DNA of 51,814 nucleotides from Candidatus Iainarchaeum sp. (lineage in GTDB: Archaea; Iainarchaeota; Iainarchaeia; JAGGVJ01). The position numbers and the translations under genes are program-made. The notes under the pieces were generated by a model. It saw only the letters and a program-made list of their open reading frames with translations, ran no database searches and was not told where the DNA came from. The stretch's first letter is position 1. Each line of letters starts with the position of its first letter. Location: NCBI GenBank assembly GCA_021158055.1, contig JAGGVJ010000015.1, positions 1-51,814 of the forward strand, in the 5' to 3' direction. Shown here piece by piece: positions 1 to 6,806 of this stretch.

Positions 1-117
1 GAAAAGGTGTAAGATTGGAAAAGGTGTAAGATTGGAAAAGGTGTAAGATTGGAAAAGGTGTAAGATTGGAAAAGGTGTAAGATTGGAAAAGGTGTAAGAT
101 TGGAAAAGGTGTGATTG
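1..117. repeat. 17-bp tandem repeat at the window edge
   Basis: Six exact copies of the 17-base unit GAAAAGGTGTAAGATTG run head to tail from base 1, followed by a seventh degenerate copy that lacks two bases. The array touches the left edge, so its true length is unknown. There are no spacers, so it is not a CRISPR array. It lies downstream of the minus-strand amidotransferase gene. Slippage or a contig-end assembly collapse are both possible origins. Confidence 0.95.
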
Positions 118-163
118 AGAGATAAAAACAGGCAGTAAACAGTAGTTGGGTTTGCTTTGCTTT

Positions 164-754
164 TTACTGTGCTTTTATTTTTTTGATCTGCTGAAGAAAA
201 TTTCGAAGCAGCAAGTGGCCGTTTGAGTTTTCAATTTTGAGTTCCGGGTGAAACTGGAATCCGTATATTTGTTTTTCTTTGTGTTTGACTACTTCTGTTC
301 CGTGTTCTGATTTTGCAAGGGTTTTGAGCCGGTTTCCTGTTTTTGTCACGGCGTGGTAGTGTGCTTCAACTACGTTTAGTTTTTGGTTTTTGATTCCTGT
401 AAATAAAGAGTCGTTTTCTAATAGTTCTATGTCAACGCATCCTTTGATTTTGTTCGGGTAATATGTTGTCATTTCACTTTTGTATTCTTCGCACAGCAAT
501 TGGAAACCAAGGCAGATTGCAAGAATGGGTGTGTTTGAGTTTTTTATGATTTCGCGTTGCTCGTCATAGATCCCGTAGTCTTTTCTTATGGATAAAAAGG
601 ATCCGCCTGAAAGTATGACTGCGTCAAAGTTTTCCGCGTCTCTTGCCTTGAAGTCTGTGCAGTGGATTGTTTCAGCATTTTCCCCTTGTTCTTTTACTGT
701 TTTTTCAAGTTCGTCTATGTGCTGCGAGAAGTTGTTTACGATAAGTATATTTAT
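164..754 (-). CDS. class I glutamine amidotransferase (GMP synthase subunit A-like)
   Basis: A 196-residue GATase type 1 domain, which releases ammonia from glutamine for a partner synthase. The nucleophile elbow is AICLGFQLLCE (the Cys sits in the GxCxGxQ-type motif) and the His/Glu of the triad are in FQFHPELK near the C-terminus. Size and motifs fit the archaeal GuaA glutaminase subunit or a close paralogue; no PP-loop synthetase subunit is in the window, so the partner is unknown. The start is odd: the ORF-track start adds about 50 unrelated residues, and no ATG, GTG or TTG lies near the conserved N-terminus (INILIV). A GGTG ribosome-binding motif at 760-763 sits exactly five bases before an ATA codon at 754, the spacing used by other genes here, so ATA is the most likely start. 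Confidence 0.75.
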   Translation of the reverse strand: MNILIVNNFSQHIDELEKTVKEQGENAETIHCTDFKARDAENFDAVILSGGSFLSIRKDYGIYDEQREIIKNSNTPILAICLGFQLLCEEYKSEMTTYYPNKIKGCVDIELLENDSLFTGIKNQKLNVVEAHYHAVTKTGNRLKTLAKSEHGTEVVKHKEKQIYGFQFHPELKIENSNGHLLLRNFLQQIKKIKAQ

Positions 755-985
755 TTGAACACCGGATGGTGGATTTTTGTTTTCATTTTTGTTTGCAATA
801 ATAATACAACAAACAACATATAAAAAAGTATTGCATGATTGCAGTGTGAAGTTGGCAAAACGGGATATATGGAAGATATGTGCAAAAACAGAACATACAA
901 AGGACATATGCAAAAAACACGTTCAAAACAGGATTCGAAAACAATTTATGCACCCACAAATATATGTTATACTGGTTGTGATAAT

Positions 986-1741
986 ATGAATGAAGCAATA
1001 TTGAACATTGGCGGTTTGACTGATTTTTCCACTGTTGACTTTCCGGGAAAGCTTGCATCAGTGCTTTTTTTGTGCGGGTGTCCTTTTAGGTGCCCGTGGT
1101 GCTACAACGGTGACCTGGCGCTTTCAAAGAACTGTTTTGAGCTCAGCGTGGGTGTTGTGTTTGAAAAGATTATGTCGTGGAGGGATATGATTGACGCGGT
1201 TGCGGTGACTGGTGGGGAGCCGGTGATGCAGGCAGATGCCTTGATTGACCTTTTTAAAAAACTGCGGGCGGAAGGATTGTCTTTGAAGATTGATTCTGAT
1301 TGCTTTTACCCGGAAAGCCTTGAAAAAATCATTCCTTTTTTGGATTATGTTGCAGTTGACGTGAAGACTTCCCCTGGCAGGCCGCTGGAATACGCGAAAG
1401 TGACCGGGTTTAAGGGGGATGCGGTTGACCTTGTGAAAAAGGTAAGGCAGAGCCTTGAAGTTTTGAGGAAGTCAGGGAAACCCATTGAAGTCAGGACCAC
1501 GATTGTTTCCGATATGAATGATTCAGCCCAGATAATAAAGGAGATTGCGAAAGAAGTCGGGTTTGCTGATTCTTACGTGCTCCAGCAGTTCGAGCCAAGA
1601 GAAGGGCTTTTGGACAAGTCGTTTGAGTCAAAGGAAGTTGTTGAAAGGAAGAAAATGCTTGAGCTTGGTAAAGCCGCAAAAGAAGCCGGCTTGAAGAAAG
1701 TGATTGTGCGGACAAAGGAAAACGGAAGCGAAGTGGTTTGA
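986..1741 (+). CDS. nrdG: anaerobic ribonucleotide reductase activating protein (radical SAM, NrdG2-like)
   Basis: A 251-residue radical SAM protein. The Cx3Cx2C cluster motif is CPFRCPWC, preceded by GGLTDFSTVDFPGK, a signature of the archaeal/bacterial NrdG2 group of activating enzymes; TGGEP is the SAM-contacting motif. The enzyme would use a 4Fe-4S cluster and S-adenosylmethionine to make the glycyl radical in anaerobic (class III) ribonucleotide reductase; no nrdD is in this window. ATG 986 was chosen because the homologous region begins there and GTG lies five bases upstream; the longer ORF-track start adds low-complexity residues. It is divergent from the amidotransferase. Confidence 0.85.
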   Translation: MNEAILNIGGLTDFSTVDFPGKLASVLFLCGCPFRCPWCYNGDLALSKNCFELSVGVVFEKIMSWRDMIDAVAVTGGEPVMQADALIDLFKKLRAEGLSLKIDSDCFYPESLEKIIPFLDYVAVDVKTSPGRPLEYAKVTGFKGDAVDLVKKVRQSLEVLRKSGKPIEVRTTIVSDMNDSAQIIKEIAKEVGFADSYVLQQFEPREGLLDKSFESKEVVERKKMLELGKAAKEAGLKKVIVRTKENGSEVV

Positions 1742-2069
1742 TTTTTTATTTTTTAGTACTTGTTTAGCAAAAATAATTGACATGCTGAACTCTCACGGGT
1801 ATGAATAATGGCAAAAAGAAAGATAGAATTGCCAATCCCTTCGCTTGTTTTTTTCTGAATTTTATTTTACCCATATACTGGCTGTCTGACAATTCAACCC
1901 GCAATATTATAAATTGATTGCATGGTTGTGATTTTTGAATTTACCGTAAAAAACATAAAAAATCAGAAAACGTTATGCTTCACCATGATTCCATAATTTC
2001 TGAAATAATTGTCGGACAGTCTATATAATTATATTTGATATAGCGTTGAGGAGAGGGGGCGGAATTGAA
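1742..2069. other. non-coding stretch with an inverted-repeat element
   Basis: I see no convincing gene. The stretch contains the inverted repeat listed separately at 1880-2021 and AT-rich sequence. A 38-codon ORF starting at 1802 has no ribosome-binding motif or recognisable product. Confidence 0.5.
1880..2021. repeat. possible MITE-like element (imperfect terminal inverted repeats)
   Basis: GGCTGTCTGACAATT at 1880-1894 is matched in inverted orientation by AATTGTCGGACAGTC at 2007-2021, 13 of 15 positions. The 142-base interval has no coding capacity. Both ends are flanked by TATA-type sequence, which could be a target duplication but is too simple to prove it. It lies next to the recombinase patch. 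It could also be one long hairpin belonging to a second, decayed attC-like site. Confidence 0.4.
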
Positions 2070-2160
2070 TATAACGGAATGAGGATAAAAGAAGTTTTCG
2101 TAGCGGAGAAAATTTGGGAAAATTGCGAGCCGAGCAATTTTCCTTTTATCCCTTGTTATA
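2070..2160 (-). repeat. attC-like imperfect palindrome at the end of the cassette
   Basis: Nested pairing is visible: TATAAC (2070-2075) with GTTATA (2155-2160); GGATAAAAG (2083-2091) with CTTTTATCC (2143-2151); and an inner hairpin AAAATTGC/GCAATTTT around a seven-base loop (2119-2141). Unequal unpaired spacers (7 and 3 bases) separate outer and middle stems. This is the R-spacer-L-terminal-loop architecture of integron attC sites, with the conserved AAC/GTT triplets and a 91-base length inside the usual range. Read on the minus strand it lies just after the 109-codon ORF, where an attC should be. The exact GTTRRRY consensus is not met (GTTATAT). Confidence 0.5.
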
Positions 2161-2167
2161 CGAGGGT

Positions 2168-2186
2168 AAAATTCTGAAAGAATTTT
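2168..2186. repeat. perfect 8-bp hairpin downstream of the cassette gene
   Basis: AAAATTCT and AGAATTTT pair around a GAA loop. It lies between the attC-like palindrome and the stop of the minus-strand ORF, where it could stabilise or end the transcript. Confidence 0.5.
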
Positions 2187-2247
2187 AAGCGCAGCGTCCC
2201 CAAGCGGAATGAAATGGAGCACAGAGTCGGGCGGAGCAGTGGCGTGA

Positions 2248-2577
2248 TTATCTTTTCCACCTTTTTTCCTTTATGAATATTGATACACATGATAGAAAAT
2301 ACCACCAAATGGGTATTAGTACAATAACTATTTTAATAATAATTGGTGAAGTGAAATCACTATCAACAAAATTTAGTGGCAATAATATAAAATTGTAAAG
2401 ATATTCTTCAAATGCACAAATTGTATTGACAATTGTATTTCCACCTAACCCAAGAATTTCATCAAATACAAAGAAAGAAAAAAGGATTAAAATAACCATA
2501 ATAGGAAATATGATAGTTATAACTATCTTTTTCTTTGTTATTTTGAGAAAATTTTTGATTAGTATTTTCATATTCAT
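2248..2577 (-). CDS. small membrane protein, cassette-borne candidate
   Basis: A 109-residue protein that I do not recognise. It has a lysine-rich N-terminus (about residues 1-18), a strong hydrophobic segment at about 19-42, a less hydrophobic middle, and a second hydrophobic stretch at about 80-100 containing WWYF, ending in a basic tail. This suggests two membrane spans with positive ends inside. On the minus strand a TATA-like box (TTTATAAAT, around 2594-2602) lies about 20-25 bases before the ATG, fitting a leaderless archaeal transcript and supporting a real gene. It is enclosed by inverted copies of TTGTTATACGA and reads away from the recombinase, as the first gene cassette of an integron would. 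Confidence 0.6.
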   Translation of the reverse strand: MNMKILIKNFLKITKKKIVITIIFPIMVILILFSFFVFDEILGLGGNTIVNTICAFEEYLYNFILLPLNFVDSDFTSPIIIKIVIVLIPIWWYFLSCVSIFIKEKRWKR

Positions 2578-2632
2578 ATTGTATCTCTTGTAAATTTATA
2601 AAAGTTTGGTTTGAGCCACTGCGTAGCACGAT

Positions 2633-2656
2633 TTCGTATAACAACTTATATACGAA
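2633..2656. repeat. lox/attI-like recombinase site upstream of the integrase gene
   Basis: A perfect 8-bp inverted repeat, TTCGTATA and TATACGAA, surrounds an 8-base spacer ACAACTTA. Two arms around a 6-8 base core is the geometry of simple tyrosine-recombinase sites (lox, dif, attI), and the arm sequences match the inner eight bases of the loxP arms. The left arm and core contain GTATAAC, the same box found in the attC-like site. It lies 33 bases before the integrase start and directly upstream of its TATA box, so it could also be an autoregulatory operator. Confidence 0.6.
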
Positions 2657-2657
2657 C

Positions 2658-2671
2658 TTTTATATATAAAA
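2658..2671 (+). promoter_or_regulatory. TATA box of the integrase gene
   Basis: TTTATATATAAAA is centred about 25 bases before the ATG at 2689, placing the expected transcription start at or next to the start codon. No ribosome-binding motif is present, consistent with a leaderless mRNA. Confidence 0.6.
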
Positions 2672-2688
2672 TTTGTTGTTAGTTACGT

Positions 2689-3507
2689 ATGGACGAACTT
2701 GAAAGATTAAACATTGAATTGAATTCAAGGGGATTCAGCCATAAAACAAAAAAATCTTATTTGTTTTTCATTGCTGATTTTCTGAAATTCACTAAAAAGA
2801 AGCCTCGTGAGATTCAAAAGGAAGACATTAAAAAATACATATCTTACCTTATTGTCAATAAAAAATATACAAATATCACTGCGAATGTGGCAATAAGCTC
2901 TCTAAAATTCTTTTTCGGCAGGGTTTTGGAAAAAGATGTATGCAAAGGCATAGAGCGCCCGAAAAGGGAAAACAGGCTGCCTACGGTGTTGTCAAAAGGG
3001 GAAGTAAGGAAAATCATAGGTTCTGCAAGCAATATAAAACACAAATTGGTTCTGAAATGCATTTATGGAATGGGTTTAAGGGTTTCAGAAGTTGTCAACT
3101 TGAAATTAGCTGATTTTGATTTTGACAGAGACATGGTAAAGATATGTTCTGCCAAAGGAAACAAAGACAGGTATGTTATGCTGCCAAAGGGCTTGAAATC
3201 GAATTTGATCAGCTATATTGAACTTGAAAAACCGGAAAAATATTTGTTTTCAGGCAGAAAAGCAAAATACACAATCAAATCAGTCCAGAAAATATTTGCA
3301 AATTCATTAAGGAAAACAGGCATTAAAAAAAAAGCAAGCTGCCATACTTTAAGGCATTCTTTTGCAACTCATCTGCTGGAACAGGGAATTGATATCCGGT
3401 ATATTCAGTCTCTCCTTGGACATTCAAGGTTGCAGACAACCCAAATATATACTCATGTAGCAAATAATAAATTAAAAAACATACAAAGTCCTTTAGATAA
3501 TCTGTAG
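2689..3507 (+). CDS. tyrosine recombinase (XerA/integron-integrase-like)
   Basis: A 272-residue site-specific recombinase. The N-terminal SAM-like DNA-binding domain covers about residues 1-85 and the catalytic domain about 98-260. All catalytic residues are present: Arg131 (GLRVSE), Lys156, His219 and Arg222 (CHTLRHSFATH), His245 (LLGHSRLQTT) and the nucleophile Tyr254 (TQIYTHV). The C-terminus ends IQSPLDNL, resembling the RSPLD tail of integron integrases. The IntI-specific insertion between the beta-hairpin Lys and the HxxR box is absent (LPKGLKSNLISYIELEKPEK runs straight on), so by sequence it is closer to XerA/XerCD. It is transcribed away from a cassette-like segment with a lox/attI-like site between them. 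Intact and probably active. Confidence 0.9.
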   Translation: MDELERLNIELNSRGFSHKTKKSYLFFIADFLKFTKKKPREIQKEDIKKYISYLIVNKKYTNITANVAISSLKFFFGRVLEKDVCKGIERPKRENRLPTVLSKGEVRKIIGSASNIKHKLVLKCIYGMGLRVSEVVNLKLADFDFDRDMVKICSAKGNKDRYVMLPKGLKSNLISYIELEKPEKYLFSGRKAKYTIKSVQKIFANSLRKTGIKKKASCHTLRHSFATHLLEQGIDIRYIQSLLGHSRLQTTQIYTHVANNKLKNIQSPLDNL

Positions 3508-3635
3508 TGTTAAAATTCAAGTTTGAGACTTAAGGCAGGAATGGAGGTGCTTGATACAGGTGATGTAGTAGCGTAACAAATTTTGTTGAAACTTTAATAA
3601 CGCATATGTTGCCTTTTTTATAAATATCTGTTTAA
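3508..3635. other. intergenic stretch after the integrase
   Basis: No gene is visible. GTAACAAATTTTGTTG near 3575-3590 is a short near-palindrome without a clear role. Confidence 0.4.
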
Positions 3636-3842
3636 TCTTTTTTTGAAGTATATTACGAATTGGTTTATGGCAGTGCTCCGATTATGTATAGGTAGAGTTC
3701 ATTTTTCGAACGTGTTCATGATGATCAGGTGCAGGATTTTTATCAGGGGGTTTTGCGTATGCTTCTGTTGAAATTTTCTATGGGTTCGTGGTGTAAAAAT
3801 AAGCCGCCGGATTTCAGGGAGATACTTGAAAAACGTGAATAA
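3636..3842 (+). pseudogene. remnant of a small gene with an internal TAG
   Basis: In one frame the stretch reads as protein-like sequence on both sides of a single TAG at 3693-3695: VYYELVYGSAPIMYR before it and FFERVHDDQVQDFYQGVLR after it, ending EILEKRE and TAA at 3840-3842. There is no start codon with a ribosome-binding motif at the beginning. I do not recognise the family. It may be the tail of a decayed gene next to the mobile patch, or chance coding-like sequence. Confidence 0.3.
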
Positions 3843-3999
3843 ATTTTGCCTGTTATTCTTCCAGCGTAACTTTTTTAATTTCTATCCTTCTATTATATAA
3901 TCAATGTTGTGTTTTGTTATTGATTAATGTTGGTTGATTATGGATTATTGCTTTGGCAATAAAGTTTTATTTTTGGGTTACTTGCATTTCAGTCTTTAA

Positions 4000-4012
4000 G
4001 GTGGTTTTTTTG
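4000..4012 (+). promoter_or_regulatory. ribosome-binding site that sets a TTG start for alaS
   Basis: AAGGTGG followed by TTTTT and TTG. The GGTG core complements the 3' end of 16S rRNA (ATCACCTCC). The same GGTG-N5/6-start pattern precedes several other genes in the window, so this TTG is preferred to the upstream ATG. Confidence 0.7.
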
Positions 4013-6733
4013 GCACTTGACAAAAGTAAATTAAGGAAGAAGTTCGCCTCCGAGTGGGAAAAGCATTACAAGCTTGACTTCCTGCTGAAAGAAGGGTTTG
4101 TGAGGCGGACCTGCAGGAAATGCGGAATTAACTTTTGGACCCTTGACCCGGACCGTGATGTGTGCGGCGACGCTGCATGCGTCGGATACGAGTTTCTCGG
4201 AAACCCCCCCACAAAAAAAAGACTGGATTACATAGAGACGTGGAAGACTTTTGAGAACTTTTTTGAGAAACGTGGCCACAAGTCAATAAGCCGCTACCCT
4301 GTGATTTGCAGGTGGAGAAACGACCTGTTTTTTACAATGGCGTCGATCCAGGCTTTCCAGCCATACGTCACATCCGGAGAGGTTGACCCGCCTGGAAACC
4401 CTTTGATTATCCCTCAGCCGTGCCTCAGGTTCAATGACATTCCGAACGTGGGGGTTTCAGGACGCCACCTGACTTGTTTTACGATGATCGGCCAGCACGC
4501 TTTCAACAAGGACAAATTGTTTTACTGGAAGGAAGAGGCACTCGGCAACGATTATGATTACCTGCAGAAAGGTCTTGGCATAAAAAAAGAAGAAATCGTG
4601 TTCCACGAGGAAGTTTGGGCAGGCGGGGGAAATTTTGGCCCGTGCATTGAGTTTTTTGTGCAGGGAAACGAGATCGGAAACTGTGTGTTTATGCAGTTTG
4701 AAGAAACCGATTCAGGTTACAGGGAAATGGACATAAAAGTTGTGGACATGGGTTCGGGTTGGGAGCGCCAGGCATGGATTGTAAGCGAAGAGCCGAATGT
4801 TTACGAGATAGCTTTTAAGCCGGTAGTTGATTACCTGAAAAAACAGACGGGTGCGAAAGTGGACAAAAAACTTTTTTTGGATTATTCAAAGGTTGCGGGT
4901 TCTCTCAACGCAGACGAGACAGACCTTGTAAAAGCACGCATTGGCATTGCAGAACAGCTGGGGGTTGACAAGACACAGCTTTTTGATGAAATCGCCCCGC
5001 TTGAAGCGGTTTACGCAATTTCTGACCACACAAAGTCGCTTTTGTTCGCGGTGACTGACGGCCAGCTTCCCTCAAATTCGGGCGGCGGCTACAACCTGCG
5101 GTTGATTGCAAGGCGGGCTCTTGGTTTTGTCCAGGAGTACGGCTTTGATTTTGATTTTGAAAAGGTTCTTGAGCTTCACGCGTCTTTTCTTAAGCCGGTT
5201 TACCCGGGCCTTGACAATGGAGTCGAAACCACTGCTCTTGTGATTGAAGAGGAAAAGAAAAAATACCTTGAAACCATGCGAAGGGGCCGGGGAAAAGTTG
5301 TGTCTTTGCTTAGGAAGACAAAAGGAAAAATCCCCCGGGAAAAGCTTTTGGAGCTTTACGAGTCAGACGGTGTTTCCATTGAGATGGTTGAAGAAATCGC
5401 AACTGAAGAAAAAATCAGTGTTGAAACCCCCCCTGATTTTTACATGAAGGTTGCTGAAAAGCATTTGGGCAAAAAGGAAAAGAAAGAGAGGAAAGTTGAC
5501 ATTTCAGGCATTGAAAAAACAAAAATCCTTTTTTACGGGGATTCTTACAAAAAAGAGTTCAGTGCAAAAGTCCTCAAGGTCATCGGCAATTTTGTTGTGC
5601 TTGACAAGACCCTTTTCTATCCCGAGGGCGGGGGCCAGCCTGGGGACGCTGGAACAATTTCAGGTTCAAAAGTCCTTGATGTGCAAAAGGAAAATGGTGT
5701 TGTTCTTCACAAGGTTTCAAAACCAGCTGATTTTTCAGCCGGACAGAAGGTCAGGGGAGAGATTGACTGGAAACGCCGCCAAGACCTGATGCTTGCTCAC
5801 ACGGGAGCGCATATTTTGGGCGCTGCCTGCAGGAAAGTTCTTGGAAAGCATGTCTGGCAAAGCGGTTCGCAGAATGATGTCGGGTCGTCGAGGATTGATT
5901 TTTCTCATTTCAGGCACTTGACTTGGGAGCAGATAAACGAAATCGAACTTGAGGCAAACAACCTTATCCGCAGCGCAATTCCTGTTGAGTCAAGGTTTAT
6001 GCTGAAAAATGTTGCGGAAGAAAAATACGGTTTTGTGCTTTATCAGGTTGCAGCGATTCCGGGCCGCGAGATCAGGGTGGTTTCAATCGGTGAAGCTGAC
6101 CACCAGGCGTGCGGGGGAACGCATGTGAAAAACACAAGCGAGCTTGGTCTGCTGAAAATAATCGGTTCCGAGCGGATTGCAGACAACGTTGAAAGGCTTG
6201 AGTTTGCAGTGGGGCAGCAGGCATTGAAACTCATGCAGAAAAAAGAGCAGTCCTTGAGAAACGCAGCGGAAAACCTGGGTGTTCCGGAAAAAGAATTGGT
6301 TAATGCTTCAAAAAAGTTTTTTGACGAGTGGAAGAGTCAGAAAAAACAGATCGAGTCTTTAAAATCAAATATTGCTTCCCGGATTGTTGAAAACCTGGTT
6401 TCGGCCTCGCAGAAAAAAGAGGGTCTGCAATGGATTTTTTTAGAAGTAAAAGATGTTGATTCACTTACTTTGCAGTTGGTTGCAGCAGATCTTGCCAAAA
6501 AAGAGAAGTCGGTTGTGGCAGTGCTTTTGGGTGGCAGTGAAAAAAACAGGTCTGTTTTTGTGTTCGGCTCCGCGGGAAAAAAAGCAGTTGAAAAAGGAGT
6601 CGATGTTTCAAAATATGTGGCAAAAGTGGCCAAGGCAGCGGGCGGAAAAGGAGGGGGAAGGCCTGATTTTGCCCGGGGCGGCGGGTCTGACATGAAAAGC
6701 GCAAGAAAAGCACTTGAAGATGTTTTCAGGTAG
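4010..6733 (+). CDS. alaS: alanyl-tRNA synthetase (archaeal type)
   Basis: A 907-residue AlaRS, which charges tRNA-Ala in the cytoplasm. The N-terminal archaeal extension holds a Cys pair (TCRKCG), then the class II catalytic core (motif around SIQAFQPYV and the glycine-rich GGGYNLRLIARR segment). The editing domain has HTGAH and CGGTH, its zinc-binding HxxxH and CxxxH motifs. The C-terminal DHHA1 domain ends with the glycine-rich GGKGGGRPDFARGGG. The ORF-track start is too long: GGTG at 4000-4003 stands six bases before TTG 4010, and the family N-terminus (LDKSKLRKKF) begins there. It stops with TAG, showing that TAG is a normal stop here. Confidence 0.96.
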   Translation: MALDKSKLRKKFASEWEKHYKLDFLLKEGFVRRTCRKCGINFWTLDPDRDVCGDAACVGYEFLGNPPTKKRLDYIETWKTFENFFEKRGHKSISRYPVICRWRNDLFFTMASIQAFQPYVTSGEVDPPGNPLIIPQPCLRFNDIPNVGVSGRHLTCFTMIGQHAFNKDKLFYWKEEALGNDYDYLQKGLGIKKEEIVFHEEVWAGGGNFGPCIEFFVQGNEIGNCVFMQFEETDSGYREMDIKVVDMGSGWERQAWIVSEEPNVYEIAFKPVVDYLKKQTGAKVDKKLFLDYSKVAGSLNADETDLVKARIGIAEQLGVDKTQLFDEIAPLEAVYAISDHTKSLLFAVTDGQLPSNSGGGYNLRLIARRALGFVQEYGFDFDFEKVLELHASFLKPVYPGLDNGVETTALVIEEEKKKYLETMRRGRGKVVSLLRKTKGKIPREKLLELYESDGVSIEMVEEIATEEKISVETPPDFYMKVAEKHLGKKEKKERKVDISGIEKTKILFYGDSYKKEFSAKVLKVIGNFVVLDKTLFYPEGGGQPGDAGTISGSKVLDVQKENGVVLHKVSKPADFSAGQKVRGEIDWKRRQDLMLAHTGAHILGAACRKVLGKHVWQSGSQNDVGSSRIDFSHFRHLTWEQINEIELEANNLIRSAIPVESRFMLKNVAEEKYGFVLYQVAAIPGREIRVVSIGEADHQACGGTHVKNTSELGLLKIIGSERIADNVERLEFAVGQQALKLMQKKEQSLRNAAENLGVPEKELVNASKKFFDEWKSQKKQIESLKSNIASRIVENLVSASQKKEGLQWIFLEVKDVDSLTLQLVAADLAKKEKSVVAVLLGGSEKNRSVFVFGSAGKKAVEKGVDVSKYVAKVAKAAGGKGGGRPDFARGGGSDMKSARKALEDVFR

Positions 6734-6806
6734 CGGAGATGATTTTTTAGTGGATAATTTTTAGTAAATAGCGGTTCATTCAGTTTATTTTTAGAGGAGA
6801 TGTCTT

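Larger units (their letters stand above)
2153..2644. repeat. 11-bp inverted repeats bounding the cassette-like segment
   Basis: TTGTTATACGA at 2153-2163 is the exact reverse complement of TCGTATAACAA at 2634-2644. A second nested pair, GCAGTGGC (2236-2243) and GCCACTGC (2615-2622), lies just inside. The repeats enclose the minus-strand membrane-protein gene. They fit either recombination boxes of an integron cassette or the ends of an invertible segment. Confidence 0.75.

Noticed and set aside
1-117. CRISPR array
   Set aside because: The 17-base units are contiguous with no spacers.
1802-1918. 38-codon plus-strand ORF beginning MNNGKKKDRI
   Set aside because: No signal upstream, no recognisable product, and it overlaps the inverted-repeat element.
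1980-2222. 80-codon ORF on the minus strand
   Set aside because: It runs across the palindromic attC-like structure and has no ribosome-binding motif or family features.
2689-3507. Canonical integron integrase IntI
   Set aside because: The IntI-specific insertion before the HxxR box is absent, so I only call it integron-like.
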